The notes: generated from the sequence alone by a model not told the origin. A stretch of DNA of 64,000 bases from Chachezhania antarctica (GCF_003646465.1 NZ_QZEX01000013.1:52635-116634), one strand, 5' to 3'; numbered from the stretch's first letter, positions 36,214 to 46,098 are shown. A program made the numbers and translations.

Positions 36214-36348
36214 ACAATTCGCAAGATTCTGGCAATCGTCAGGAAAAAGTTGACGCCGACGGTACAGGTCGCTTCAGTTGGGACGGACGAAAGAATTCCG
36301 GCCAACGGATGTGTCAGGCGGGCCGAAGGTCCCGCAGGGAGGAACTAC

Positions 36349-38322
36349 ATGGCTCAGTCGCAAGGCGGCGCTTCGGCGCTGCTCTCCTTGCCTGCGTTGC
36401 TGAATCGCAATGCGACCCAGTTCGGGACCAAGCCCGCCTTCCGCGAGAAGGAATTCGGCATCTGGCAAACCTGGACATGGGCCGATGTCGAACGGGAGGT
36501 CGAGGCGCTGGCGCTTGGCCTCATCCAGATGGGCGTGGGCAAGGGCGACTTTGTCGCCATCATCGGGCGCAACCGGCCGCACCTGTATTGGGCCGTCGTG
36601 GCGATCGAACGGGCGGGGGCCATTCCCGTGCCGCTCTACCAGGACTCCGGCGCCGAGGAGATGGCCTATGTGCTGGATCATTGCGGCGCCAAGGTCGTCG
36701 TGGCCAGCGATCAGGAGCAGGTCGACAAGGTCTTCGAGATTCAAGGAAAACTGCACCAGTTCGAACACCTGATCTATCTCGATCCCCGCGGCCTGCGGAA
36801 ATACGACCATTCGCATCTGCACCGGTTCAGCGACGTGCAGGAGAAGGGCCGCGCCGCCCGTGACGACCTGATCCGCGAACTGGAGGCGCGGACCGCTGCG
36901 CTGACCTACGACGATCCGTGCGTGATGCTCTACACGTCGGGGACGACAGGCAAGCCCAAGGGCGTGGTGCTGTCGAACCGCAACATCATCGAAAGCTCGA
37001 AAGCCTCGTCCGAATTCGACAAGCTGACCAAGGACGAGGAAATACTCGCCTACCTGCCGATGGCATGGGTGGGGGATTTCATCTTCTCGGTGGGGCAGGC
37101 GTACTGGAACGGGTTCTGCGTGAACTGTCCGGAAAGCCCCGAGACGATGTACGAGAACCTGCACGAGATTGCGCCCACGTACTTCTTTGCGCCGCCGCGC
37201 TATTTCGAGGAGCGGATCACCATCCTGACGATCCGGATGGAAGATGCCGGGCGACTGAAACACTGGCTGTTCAAGCGATTCATGGAACTGGGCCGCAAGG
37301 TTGGCCCGCAACTGCTCGACGGCAAAACCGTGAGCGCGTGGGACAGGTTCCTTTACGGGCTGGGCAACATCCTCGTCTATTCACCGATTCGAAATCGCGC
37401 GGGCATGAGCCGTGTGCGCGTGGGCTACACCGCGGGCGAAGCGATCGGGCCCGAGATATTCGACTTCTGGCGCTCATTGGGCATCAACCTGAAGCAGCTT
37501 TACGGGCAGACCGAGGCATCGGTCTTCATCACCCAGCAGCCCGACAATGAGGTCCGCGCCGACACGGTGGGTGTGCCGAGCCCGGGGGTGGAACTGCGCA
37601 TCGACGAGACGGGAGAGGTCTTCTACCGCTCGCCCGGGGTGTTCGTGGAATACTACAAGAACCCCGAAAGCACGGCGTCGACCAAGGATGCCGAAGGCTG
37701 GGTGGCGACGGGGGATGCCGGGTTTATCGAGGACGGGACCGGCCATCTGCGGATCATCGACCGCGCGAAAGACGTGGGCAAGATGGCCGACGGTGCAATG
37801 TTCGCGCCGAAATATGTCGAGAACAAGCTGAAGTTCTATCCCAATATCCTGGAAGCGGTCCTGTTCGGGAACGAGCGGACGGAATGTGTGGCCTTCATCA
37901 ACATCGACCTGACGGCGGTGGGGAACTGGGCGGAACGGAACAACATCGCCTATTCGTCGTACCAGGAACTGGCGGGCCACCCGCAGGTGATGGAGACGGT
38001 GCAGGCCCATGTCGAGGAAGTGAACAAGTCGGTGGCCGAAGATGACATGCTGTCGGGCTGCCAGATCCACCGGTTCGTGATCCTGCACAAGGAACTGGAT
38101 GCTGACGATGGCGAACTGACCCGCACACGGAAGGTGCGCCGGCGGATCATCGAGGAGAAATACGCCGATATCGTCGTCGCGCTTTACGATGGGTCGAAGG
38201 AGATCGCGACGAAGACGGAAGTAACGTACGAGGACGGACGCAAGGGATCGATCAGCGCGGTGCTGGAGATCCGGGATGCGGCCGTCGTGCCGGTGGTGCC
38301 GCAGAAGGTTGCCGCGGAATGA
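36349..38322 (+). CDS. Long-chain fatty acid-CoA ligase family (AMP-forming)
   Basis: The 657-residue adenylate-forming enzyme has the P-loop MLYTSGTTGKPKGVV, gate region AYLPMAWVGD, YGQTEASVF, the Asp of WVATGDAGFI and the hinge RIIDRAKD. It makes acyl-CoA from a carboxylic acid, ATP and CoA. GGGAGGAACTAC precedes ATG 36349. It is the first gene of the Liv-type importer operon, so its substrate is probably the imported acid. The signature does not discriminate fatty from aromatic acids. Confidence 0.9.
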   Translation: MAQSQGGASALLSLPALLNRNATQFGTKPAFREKEFGIWQTWTWADVEREVEALALGLIQMGVGKGDFVAIIGRNRPHLYWAVVAIERAGAIPVPLYQDSGAEEMAYVLDHCGAKVVVASDQEQVDKVFEIQGKLHQFEHLIYLDPRGLRKYDHSHLHRFSDVQEKGRAARDDLIRELEARTAALTYDDPCVMLYTSGTTGKPKGVVLSNRNIIESSKASSEFDKLTKDEEILAYLPMAWVGDFIFSVGQAYWNGFCVNCPESPETMYENLHEIAPTYFFAPPRYFEERITILTIRMEDAGRLKHWLFKRFMELGRKVGPQLLDGKTVSAWDRFLYGLGNILVYSPIRNRAGMSRVRVGYTAGEAIGPEIFDFWRSLGINLKQLYGQTEASVFITQQPDNEVRADTVGVPSPGVELRIDETGEVFYRSPGVFVEYYKNPESTASTKDAEGWVATGDAGFIEDGTGHLRIIDRAKDVGKMADGAMFAPKYVENKLKFYPNILEAVLFGNERTECVAFINIDLTAVGNWAERNNIAYSSYQELAGHPQVMETVQAHVEEVNKSVAEDDMLSGCQIHRFVILHKELDADDGELTRTRKVRRRIIEEKYADIVVALYDGSKEIATKTEVTYEDGRKGSISAVLEIRDAAVVPVVPQKVAAE

Positions 38323-38915
38323 CGGGTGACGTGCGCCTGCGGCGACACCCCACCCGCCATCCCGCAGGGGCGATGGTGATGGCGCTGGCCGTGATGGCTT
38401 CACCCGCCGTTGCGGGCTTTGCCGAGGACTGGACCGGGGCCGCGACCCGGTGTTTCGAGGCCGTGGACGAGGGCCGGGCGCTGGCGACCGACGGGTACTC
38501 TCTGGTCGACGGCGAGGCCGGGGGCGACTGGGCGGACCGGATCTGGCGCAAGGGCGGCGTGGCGATTGTGCAGCGGGTGCTGGAGGCCGGCGGGTCGGTT
38601 GACCCACGGGTCTGCGACGTGCGGAACATCGAATACCTGTCACTGGGCAGCATTGCGGCCGTGACCGGGGCTTACGCCGATATGCTGGGGCGGTTGACCG
38701 GGGACCGGGGCTATGTCCAGCGGCAGTTCCCGCCCGGCTATCGCAAGGGCAACGGGATGGTGTCGGAGCTGCGATCAAGCCAGCCGGGGCCGCGCGGGTG
38801 CCGGGTGGCGGTGAGTTTCGTCACCGCGCCGGCGGATGGCCTTGTGATCTTCTCGGTCAGTGAAATCGGACGGCAGCCGTGCGGGGCGCTGCCAGCGGAG
38901 GGGAGCGCGGGATGA
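38319..38915 (+). CDS. Envelope protein of unknown function
   Basis: The 198-residue product has a short basic N-terminus, one hydrophobic signal-like segment (AMVMALAVMASPAVA) and a mature part with four Cys, two of them late (PRGCRVAV, GRQPCGAL). I recognise no family. It overlaps the ligase and LivG-like genes by ATGA on both sides, so it is a fixed part of the operon. It may be a periplasmic accessory of the importer. Confidence 0.8.
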   Translation: MTGDVRLRRHPTRHPAGAMVMALAVMASPAVAGFAEDWTGAATRCFEAVDEGRALATDGYSLVDGEAGGDWADRIWRKGGVAIVQRVLEAGGSVDPRVCDVRNIEYLSLGSIAAVTGAYADMLGRLTGDRGYVQRQFPPGYRKGNGMVSELRSSQPGPRGCRVAVSFVTAPADGLVIFSVSEIGRQPCGALPAEGSAG

Positions 38916-39727
38916 AGGACACCGACGGGAGCTACATCACCGAGGACGGCCGCAAGATTGGCGGCGTGGTGATGGAAATGAAGAACATCACCCTCAAATT
39001 CGGCGGGGTGAACGCGATTTCCGACATCTCGTTCGACATCCGCGAGGGCGAGATCCGCGCGATCATCGGGCCGAACGGCGCCGGCAAGTCTTCGATGCTG
39101 AACGTGATCTCGGGCTTCTACATCCCGCAGGAGGGCGAAGTCTGGTTTCATGGCAAGCCGCGCCCGCAGATGAAGCCCTACGAGGTCGCGCGCCAAGGCA
39201 TTGCGCGGACGTTCCAGAACATCGCCCTGTTCGAGGGCATGAGCGTTCTGGACAACGTGATGACCGGCCGGCTGACCCACATGAAATCGGGCCTGTTCGC
39301 ACAGGCGATCTGGAAAGGCCGGGCCGAAAAGGAGGAGATCGCCAACCGCGAGATCGTGGAGAAGGTGATCGACTTCCTTGAAATTCAGGCGATCCGAAAG
39401 ACGCCGGTCGCCGGGTTGCCGTACGGCCTGAAAAAACGGGTCGAACTGGCGCGCGCGCTGGCGGCAGAACCCAGGCTTCTGCTGCTGGACGAGCCCATGG
39501 CCGGCATGAACGTCGAGGAGAAGGAGGACATGTGCCGCTTCATCCTGGACGTGAACGACGAATTCGGGACCACCATCGCCCTGATCGAACACGACATGGG
39601 CGTGGTGATGGATCTGTCGGACCGGGTGGTCGTGATGGATTACGGCAAGAAGATCGGGGACGGCACACCGGAAGAGGTGCGCGCGAACCAGGAAGTCATC
39701 GACGCGTATCTTGGTGTGCAGCACTAG
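38912..39727 (+). CDS. ABC transporter ATP-binding protein (LivG type)
   Basis: The 271-residue ATPase has Walker A IIGPNGAGKSSML, a Q-loop ARTFQNIALFEGMS, the degenerate LivG signature LPYGLKKRVELARAL in place of LSGGQ, Walker B LLLLDEPMAG and the switch His ALIEHDMGVV. It pairs with the LivF-type ATPase encoded downstream. ATG overlaps the preceding stop. Confidence 0.93.
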   Translation: MKDTDGSYITEDGRKIGGVVMEMKNITLKFGGVNAISDISFDIREGEIRAIIGPNGAGKSSMLNVISGFYIPQEGEVWFHGKPRPQMKPYEVARQGIARTFQNIALFEGMSVLDNVMTGRLTHMKSGLFAQAIWKGRAEKEEIANREIVEKVIDFLEIQAIRKTPVAGLPYGLKKRVELARALAAEPRLLLLDEPMAGMNVEEKEDMCRFILDVNDEFGTTIALIEHDMGVVMDLSDRVVVMDYGKKIGDGTPEEVRANQEVIDAYLGVQH

Positions 39728-39752
39728 GCGGCCGAAAAGGGAAGAAACAGGC

Positions 39753-40706
39753 ATGTTCAACGAGATTTTCATCGCGCCCTTTGCCGACATGATCGCGGCG
39801 CCCGATTTCCTGCTGCAGGTGCTGTGGGAGGGGCTGGTTTCGGGCATCCTCTATGCGCTGATCGCGCTGGGCTTCGTTCTGATTTTCCGGTCCTCCCGGA
39901 TCTTCAACTTCGCGCAGGGCATCATGGTCGTCTTCGCGGCGCTGACGCTGGTGGGCCTGCATGCGATGGGCGTGCCCGCGTGGATCTGCGTGCTGCTGAC
40001 GCTGGGCGTTATGTTCGTGCTGGCCGTCGTGATCGAACGGGTGGTGCTGCGGCCCCTTGTGGGCCAGCCCGACATCATCCTGTTCATGGCCACCATCGGC
40101 ATCACGCTGTTCCTGATCGGGTTCGGAGAGGTCATCTTCGGCGGCGAGAACAAGGTGATGATCACCGAGGAACTGGGTATTCCAACCGGCTCCGTCCTGC
40201 TGGAGCCGTTCGGGGGCCTGCTGATCCTTGAACAGAAGGACATCACGGCGGTCGTGGTTGCGGCCCTGCTGGTCGTCGCGCTGCTGGTTTTCCTGAACTA
40301 CACCCGCATGGGGCGCGCGATCCGTGCGCTGGGGGACGACAGCCAGGCGGCGCTGTCGGTCGGCATCTCGATCCAGACGATCTGGGTGCTGGTGTGGTTC
40401 ATCGCGGGCATCATCGCGCTGGTCACCGGCATTGCCTGGGGCGCCCGCGCAGGCGTGTCCTTTGCGCTGGAGGTGATCGCCTACAAGGCGCTGCCGGTTC
40501 TTATGCTGGGCGGGCTGGAAAGCATCGCGGGCGCCATCATCGGCGGTCTGATGATCGGGCTGCTGGAGAAACTGTTCGAGATCTACTGGGGCCAGCCGCT
40601 TCTGGGCGGGAACACCGAGACATGGTTCGCCTTCGTGCTGGCGCTGATCGTGCTGCTCTTCCGGCCTCAGGGGCTGTTCGGGGAAAAAATCATCGAAAGG
40701 GTTTAG
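39753..40706 (+). CDS. Branched-chain amino acid-type ABC permease (LivH type)
   Basis: The 317-residue membrane protein has about eight hydrophobic helices. It has LivH features: GLVSGILYALIALGFVLIFRSSRIFNFAQG at the N-terminus, and the cytoplasmic coupling loop MGRAIRALGDDSQAALSVGI. AAGGGAAGAAACAGGC precedes ATG 39753. Confidence 0.93.
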   Translation: MFNEIFIAPFADMIAAPDFLLQVLWEGLVSGILYALIALGFVLIFRSSRIFNFAQGIMVVFAALTLVGLHAMGVPAWICVLLTLGVMFVLAVVIERVVLRPLVGQPDIILFMATIGITLFLIGFGEVIFGGENKVMITEELGIPTGSVLLEPFGGLLILEQKDITAVVVAALLVVALLVFLNYTRMGRAIRALGDDSQAALSVGISIQTIWVLVWFIAGIIALVTGIAWGARAGVSFALEVIAYKALPVLMLGGLESIAGAIIGGLMIGLLEKLFEIYWGQPLLGGNTETWFAFVLALIVLLFRPQGLFGEKIIERV

Positions 40707-40745
40707 CGCAGCCCCGGGGCTGCGTGACCAAAAGGGGTGAGGCCA

Positions 40746-40991
40746 GTGGCAAAGCTGATTGCGATCCTGAACGTGGTGGCATGGTCCGGTTTCTGGGCCT
40801 TCGGCTATCTTGCCGTGACGACCGATCCCGACCTGGGCTCGCGCATGGTCATGGCGGCGGTGCTGGCCGCGGTTGGCGGGGGGCTCGGGCTCTGGGCGTG
40901 GTTCTGGCTGGTGCGCCACTCGGAAGAAATCGGTTACGCTCGGGCACCGAAACGCGCCGAGCGCACGAATGACGAAGTGGAAATAGGATGA
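40746..40991 (+). CDS. Small two-helix membrane protein
   Basis: The 81-residue product has two hydrophobic segments (IAILNVVAWSGFWAFGYLAVT and MVMAAVLAAVGGGLGLWAWFWLV) and a charged tail. I chose GTG 40746 with GTGAGG upstream; GTG 40737 is an alternative. It is inside the importer operon and overlaps the next gene by ATGA. No family is recognised. Confidence 0.7.
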   Translation: MAKLIAILNVVAWSGFWAFGYLAVTTDPDLGSRMVMAAVLAAVGGGLGLWAWFWLVRHSEEIGYARAPKRAERTNDEVEIG

Positions 40992-41410
40992 ACTTGGTAC
41001 CCCGTATCGCACTGGCCGCCGCCCTGACACTGGCCGGGGGCGTATCCGCGCAAGCCACCTGCGCGCCGATCGATACGCCTGCCGCCAATGCGGGGCTGGA
41101 AAAGATCAAGGCCGACATCGCCGCCGGCGATTACAAGGCGGCTTTCACCGGGTTCGAAGTTTCGGACGATGAAAAGAAGATGCTTACCGATCAGTTCGCA
41201 CAGGCGATGGGCACTGATGGCAGCCCGTGCAAGACCCTGCGCCGGCTGGCCCACAGCCCCTATTTCATGAACGAGATCGTGCTTTACGAAGTGGCGCCGA
41301 CCCGCCTGATCTACCTGGTGATCAGCGGCGAGACGGATGGCGACGCCTTCCGCCTGATCGATCTGAGTTTCACCAGCAAGTACCACGAAGTCCGCCCTTT
41401 GATGTTCTGA
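40988..41410 (+). CDS. Secreted protein of unknown function
   Basis: The 140-residue product has a cleavable signal (MNLVPRIALAAALTLAGGVSAQA), then a mature domain with two Cys (ATCAPID, GSPCKTLRRL). The C-terminal strand pattern LIYLVISGETDGDAFRLIDLSF suggests a small alpha/beta fold. It overlaps the previous gene and precedes the LivM-type permease. Its presence within an ABC importer operon hints at periplasmic assistance; function unknown. Confidence 0.75.
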   Translation: MNLVPRIALAAALTLAGGVSAQATCAPIDTPAANAGLEKIKADIAAGDYKAAFTGFEVSDDEKKMLTDQFAQAMGTDGSPCKTLRRLAHSPYFMNEIVLYEVAPTRLIYLVISGETDGDAFRLIDLSFTSKYHEVRPLMF

Positions 41411-41444
41411 AGCGGACCTGACGACCCAGACAAGGAAACACCAC

Positions 41445-42530
41445 ATGTTCTACCGCACTGCCGGACAGTTCAAGACGACCTACCGCGACGACCAGGCGCT
41501 GTTTCCGATCCGTCAGGACGCCGTGCTGGTCGCGGTGATCCTGATCCTTGCCTGGGCCGTCTTCCCGTTCATCGCGACGGAATTCGCGTTCCAGACGCTG
41601 CTGATCCCGATCCTGATCTATTCGCTGGCGGCCCTGGGCCTGAACGTGCTGACGGGCTATGCCGGGCAGCTGTCGCTCGGCACCGCGGCCTTCATGGGTG
41701 TGGGTGCCTATGCCTGCTACAAGATGCTGACGATCATGCCGTGGCTCGACCCGATCGTGGCGATCCTTCTGTCGGGGTTCTTCAGCGCCGGGGTCGGGGT
41801 GATGTTCGGCATCCCCAGCCTGCGGATCAAGGGCTTCTACCTGGCCATCGCGACGCTGGCCGCGCAGTTCTTCCTTGTCTGGCTGTTCGAGAAATGGGCC
41901 TGGCTTTACAACTACAACGCATCGGGCGCCATTCAGGCACCGAACATCACGTCGGTCTTTTCCGGGGGCACCTATGTCAGCGGGCCGCTGGCCACGTCGT
42001 TCACGCAGTACTACATGGTGCTGGGGATCACGACGCTCCTGACCATCCTGACGATCAACCTGACCCGCGGCACGCTGGGGCGGACGTGGAAGGCCACGCG
42101 CGACATGGATTTCGCGGCCGAACTGATCGGGATCAACCTGATGCGGTCCAAGCTGTCGGCCTTCGCGGTGTCGTCCTACATCGTGGGCGTGGCCGGCGCG
42201 CTCTTCGTCTTCATGTGGCGCGGGGCGGCGGAACCCAACCTGTTCGACATCCCGCTGTCCTTCACGATCCTCTTCATCGCCATCATCGGCGGGCTGGGAT
42301 CGATCCTGGGCAACTATCTGGGCGCGATCCTGATCGTGGGCCTGCCGGTGGTCTTGAACACGGTGCCGGCGGCACTTGGCCTGCCTCTGGAATCCGCCTT
42401 TGTCGAACACCTGAACCTGATGATCGTCGGCGGGCTGATCATCTTCTTCCTGATCGTCGAGCCGCACGGCCTTGCGCGCCTGTGGGGGCTTGCCCGCCAG
42501 AAGCTTATCGTCTGGCCGTTCCCGTACTGA
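41445..42530 (+). CDS. Branched-chain amino acid-type ABC permease (LivM type)
   Basis: The 361-residue membrane protein shows LivM marks: LIYSLAALGLNVLTGYAGQLSLGTAAFMGVGAY, the periplasmic insert of 40 residues, the coupling loop GRTWKATRDMDFAAELIGIN, and IIGGLGSILGNYLGA. AAGGAAACACC precedes the ATG. It pairs with the LivH-type permease. Confidence 0.93.
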   Translation: MFYRTAGQFKTTYRDDQALFPIRQDAVLVAVILILAWAVFPFIATEFAFQTLLIPILIYSLAALGLNVLTGYAGQLSLGTAAFMGVGAYACYKMLTIMPWLDPIVAILLSGFFSAGVGVMFGIPSLRIKGFYLAIATLAAQFFLVWLFEKWAWLYNYNASGAIQAPNITSVFSGGTYVSGPLATSFTQYYMVLGITTLLTILTINLTRGTLGRTWKATRDMDFAAELIGINLMRSKLSAFAVSSYIVGVAGALFVFMWRGAAEPNLFDIPLSFTILFIAIIGGLGSILGNYLGAILIVGLPVVLNTVPAALGLPLESAFVEHLNLMIVGGLIIFFLIVEPHGLARLWGLARQKLIVWPFPY

Positions 42531-42585
42531 CGGGGCCGGCTGCAACCTGAAGTCATCGCAAAGAGAATTCCAAGGGAGGAACTCG

Positions 42586-43902
42586 ATGAAACACTTCACC
42601 AGACTTGCCGCTGCGGCGCTGGCCGTCACGGTCGCTGCCACGTCGGCCCCGGCGCAGGAGACAGAGGAACTTTTCGTTCCGAACCTCGCCTACCGGACCG
42701 GACCTTTCGCTGCCACCGGCATCCCGCTGATGAACGGCCAGCGCGACTATGCGCAGATGCTGAACGCCCGCGACGGCGGTGTCGGCGGCGTCATGCTGAA
42801 CTTCGAGGAATGCGAAACCGGCTACAACACGCAGAAGGGCGTGGAGTGCTACGAGAAGACCAAGGGCGAGGCCATCGTGACCCAGCCATGGTCGACCGGC
42901 ATCACTCTGCAGGTCCTGCCCAAGACAAACGTCGACAAGATCCCCGTTCTGGCCCCCGGCTACGGCTTTTCGCCGATGGCCGACGGCAAGGTGTTCCAGT
43001 GGGCCTTCAACGTGCCCGGGTCGTACTGGGATGCGGCGTCGATGATCCTGAAATACATCTCCGGCGGCGATCTGGGCTCGCTCAATGGCAAGACCATCGC
43101 CTTCCTGCATCTGGATCACCCCTACGGCAAGGAACCTTTGCCGTTCATGGAGGCCATGGAAAAGGAACATGGCTTCAAGCTTGAGCCGATCCCGGTCGGT
43201 CTGAAGGAAATGCAGAACCAGTCGGCCCAGTGGCTTCAGATCCGCCGCCTGCGTCCCGATTACGTCGTGATGTGGGGCTGGGGGGCGATGAACGCCGGCG
43301 CCATCACCGAAGCCGTGAAGACCAAGTTCCCGATGGACAAGTTCGTCGGTGTCTGGTGGTCCAGCCATGATGCCGACCTGCGGATCGTCGGCGAAAAGGG
43401 CAAGGGCTACAAGGCGATCTCGTTCTCGCGCCCCGTGCTCGACGCGCCGGTGCTGAGCGATCTCGAAGACTACGTCTATTCCAAGGGTGACTCGCTGGCC
43501 AGCGAGGAGGAACGCCAGGGCGTGTTCTACAATCGAGGGCTGGTCATCTCGATGATCCTGACCGAAGCGATCGCAACGGCGCAGAAGCATTTCGACAAGG
43601 CCGTTATCGGCCCCGAGGACCTGCGCTGGGGGCTTGAGAACCTCAACATCACGGATGAGCGCCTGGAAGAGCTGGGCATGTCCGGCATGGTGGCGCCGTT
43701 CTCGACGTCCTGTGGTGACCACACCGGGCATTCCGGCGGCTGGATCCTGGAATGGGACGGTGAGAAGTTCGTGCAGGCGTCCGACCACCTGACGCCCGAC
43801 AGCGAAGTGATCCGCCCGATGGAGATCGCGGGCGCCAAGGCCTATGCCGAGGAAAACGCGCCCTGGCCGGTCAATGAAAGCTGCGACGCCCAGGCGGGCT
43901 GA
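42586..43902 (+). CDS. ABC transporter substrate-binding protein (LivJ-like)
   Basis: The 438-residue periplasmic type I binding protein has a Sec signal (MKHFTRLAAAALAVTVAATSAPAQ). It shows the two-lobed pattern FAATGIPLMNGQRDYAQMLNARDGGVGG, and KTIAFLHLDHPYGKEPLPF. It is longer than amino acid binders and resembles those used for aromatic or other organic acids. AAGGGAGGAACTCG precedes ATG 42586. A hairpin follows its stop. Confidence 0.92.
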   Translation: MKHFTRLAAAALAVTVAATSAPAQETEELFVPNLAYRTGPFAATGIPLMNGQRDYAQMLNARDGGVGGVMLNFEECETGYNTQKGVECYEKTKGEAIVTQPWSTGITLQVLPKTNVDKIPVLAPGYGFSPMADGKVFQWAFNVPGSYWDAASMILKYISGGDLGSLNGKTIAFLHLDHPYGKEPLPFMEAMEKEHGFKLEPIPVGLKEMQNQSAQWLQIRRLRPDYVVMWGWGAMNAGAITEAVKTKFPMDKFVGVWWSSHDADLRIVGEKGKGYKAISFSRPVLDAPVLSDLEDYVYSKGDSLASEEERQGVFYNRGLVISMILTEAIATAQKHFDKAVIGPEDLRWGLENLNITDERLEELGMSGMVAPFSTSCGDHTGHSGGWILEWDGEKFVQASDHLTPDSEVIRPMEIAGAKAYAEENAPWPVNESCDAQAG

Positions 43903-43912
43903 GCGAACACGT

Positions 43913-43935
43913 CCCGGCGCGCTGCCCGCGCCGGG
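43913..43935 (+). terminator. Stem-loop between binding-protein and LivF genes
   Basis: CCCGGCGCG (43913-43921) pairs perfectly with CGCGCCGGG (43927-43935) over a 5-base loop, 10 bases after the binding-protein stop. It probably stabilises the upstream mRNA or partly terminates, favouring binding protein over ATPase. Confidence 0.6.
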
Positions 43936-43961
43936 GCATTCCCCTGTACGAGGACGAGACC

Positions 43962-44786
43962 ATGCTCGACGCCGGCGAGACCCGCGAGACGCTTCTCGAA
44001 GTGAACAATATCGAGGTGATCTACAATCACGTGATCCTCGTTCTGAAAGGCGTCAGCCTGTCGGTCCCCAAGGGCGGCATCATCGCGCTTCTGGGCGGCA
44101 ACGGCGCGGGCAAGACGACGACGCTGAAAGCGATCTCGAACCTGCTGCATTCCGAACGCGGCGAGGTGACGAAGGGTTCGGTCAAGTACCGCGGCAAGGA
44201 CGTGCACAACGAAGATCCGTCCGCGCTGGTGCGCAAGGGCGTGATCCAGGTGATGGAAGGGCGGCACTGCTTTTCGCACCTGACCGTGGAAGAAAACCTG
44301 ATGACGGGCTTCTACACGCGGCGCGAAGGGCGCGCGGCGATGATGAACGACCTCGATCTGGTCTATAGCTATTTCCCGCGCCTGAAGGAGCGCCGCAATT
44401 CACAGGCCGGCTACACCTCGGGCGGCGAACAGCAGATGGTGGCCATCGGCCGCGCGCTGATGTCGAAGCCCGAAACCATCCTTCTGGACGAGCCGTCGAT
44501 GGGCCTTGCACCGCAGCTGGTGGAAGAGATCTTCGGCATCGTTAAGAACCTGAACGAACAGGAGGGCGTGTCCTTCCTTCTGGCCGAACAGAACACCAAC
44601 GTGGCGCTCAGGTTCGCGCATTACGGCTATATCCTTGAATCGGGCCGCGTGGTGATGGACGGCCCGGCGGCCGAACTGCGCGAGAACCCGGACGTGAAGG
44701 AATTTTACCTAGGCATGGCCGAGGAGGGCCGGAAGTCGTTCCGCGACGTCCGCTCCTACCGTCGCCGCAAGAGGTGGCTGAGCTGA
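43962..44786 (+). CDS. ABC transporter ATP-binding protein (LivF type)
   Basis: The 274-residue ATPase has Walker A LLGGNGAGKTTTLKA, the variant signature YTSGGEQQMVAIGRAL, Walker B TILLDEPSMGLAP and switch region FLLAEQNTNVAL. A basic 30-residue C-terminal tail extends past the usual LivF end. GAGGACGAGACC precedes the ATG. Confidence 0.93.
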   Translation: MLDAGETRETLLEVNNIEVIYNHVILVLKGVSLSVPKGGIIALLGGNGAGKTTTLKAISNLLHSERGEVTKGSVKYRGKDVHNEDPSALVRKGVIQVMEGRHCFSHLTVEENLMTGFYTRREGRAAMMNDLDLVYSYFPRLKERRNSQAGYTSGGEQQMVAIGRALMSKPETILLDEPSMGLAPQLVEEIFGIVKNLNEQEGVSFLLAEQNTNVALRFAHYGYILESGRVVMDGPAAELRENPDVKEFYLGMAEEGRKSFRDVRSYRRRKRWLS

Positions 44787-44877
44787 CCGGCCAACCATGG
44801 ACCCGACCTGAGACGATGACCGAACCGAAACCCGTCCGACGACCGCATATACCCGGCAGAGCGCGGAGTTTGCCCTG

Positions 44878-46098
44878 ATGACAACGTATTTCGACACTCT
44901 CGAAACCCGCAGCGCGGACGAACGGGCCGCCGATCTGGCAACGGCCCTGCCGCAACAAATCGCCCGCGCCAAGGCCCTGCCGGGCTATGCGCAAACCTTT
45001 GCGGATGTCGATCCGGCCAGCATCACCGATGTTGCGGCCTTGGCAACTTTGCCCGTGCTGCGCAAATCCGACCTTGGCAAGGCGCAGGCCGCCCATCCGC
45101 CCTTCGGGGGCTTCACGGTGAAGCCGCCCGCGGGAAATGCCCATGTCTTCCAGTCCCCCGGCCCGATTTACGAACCGGGCGGCATCGGCGCTGACTGGTG
45201 GCGCGCGGGCCGCGCGATGTTCGCCGTGGGGATCGGGGCCGGCGATATCGTCCAGAACTGTTTCAGCTATCACCTGACACCCGCGGGCATGATGTTCGAA
45301 AACGGCGCCCGTGCCATTGGCGCCGCCGTGCTGCCGGCCGGCACCGGCCAGACCGAGCTTCAGGCCCGCGCCGCGCATGACATCGGCGTCACCGCCTATG
45401 CCGGCACGCCGGATTACCTGAAGGTGATCCTCGACAAGGCCGGGGAGATGGGGCTCGCGCTCAAGATCACCAAGGCGGCGGTCGGCGGCGGTGCGCTGTT
45501 CCCGTCGCTGCGACAGGAATACGCCGACCGCGGGATCCTGTGCCGGCAGAGCTACGGCACCGCCGATCTGGGCAGCGTGGCCTACGAGACGAAGGCAATG
45601 GAGGGCATGATCGTCGACGAAGGCGTGATCGTCGAAATCGTGACCCCCGGCACCGGCACGCCGGTTGCGCCGGGCGAGGTGGGGGAGGTCGTGGTGACGA
45701 CGCTCAACCCCGATTACCCGCTGATCCGCTTCGCGACCGGTGACATGAGTGCGGTCCTGGAAGGCGAAAGCCCCTGCGGGCGGACCAATATGCGGATCAA
45801 GGGCTGGATGGGCCGTGCGGATCAAACCACCAAGATCAAGGGCATGTTCGTGCGCCCCGAACAGGTGGCGGCACTCGTCGGCAAGCACACCGAGATCGTG
45901 AAGGCCCGCGTTGTGGCGGGGCGCGATGGCGAGATGGACACGATGACCGTCCGGATCGAAGCGGATGGCGGCGATGCCGATGCCTACGGGCGAACGGTTG
46001 CCGACGTGCTGAAGCTGAAGGGCCGGATCGAGGTTGTCTCTCCCGGCAGCCTGCCCAAGGACGGGCTCGTGATCGAGGATGCACGCAGTTACGACTGA
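44878..46098 (+). CDS. Phenylacetate-CoA ligase family protein
   Basis: The 406-residue adenylate-forming protein of the PaaK type has CRQSYGTADLGSVAYE, the ATP-binding LIRFATGDMSAV and hinge GRADQTTKIKGMFVRPEQV. The glycine-rich loop usually near 90-100 is reduced to FQSPGPIYEP, so catalytic competence needs care. It is the second ligase in the importer operon and may act on an aromatic or other acid. Confidence 0.88.
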   Translation: MTTYFDTLETRSADERAADLATALPQQIARAKALPGYAQTFADVDPASITDVAALATLPVLRKSDLGKAQAAHPPFGGFTVKPPAGNAHVFQSPGPIYEPGGIGADWWRAGRAMFAVGIGAGDIVQNCFSYHLTPAGMMFENGARAIGAAVLPAGTGQTELQARAAHDIGVTAYAGTPDYLKVILDKAGEMGLALKITKAAVGGGALFPSLRQEYADRGILCRQSYGTADLGSVAYETKAMEGMIVDEGVIVEIVTPGTGTPVAPGEVGEVVVTTLNPDYPLIRFATGDMSAVLEGESPCGRTNMRIKGWMGRADQTTKIKGMFVRPEQVAALVGKHTEIVKARVVAGRDGEMDTMTVRIEADGGDADAYGRTVADVLKLKGRIEVVSPGSLPKDGLVIEDARSYD

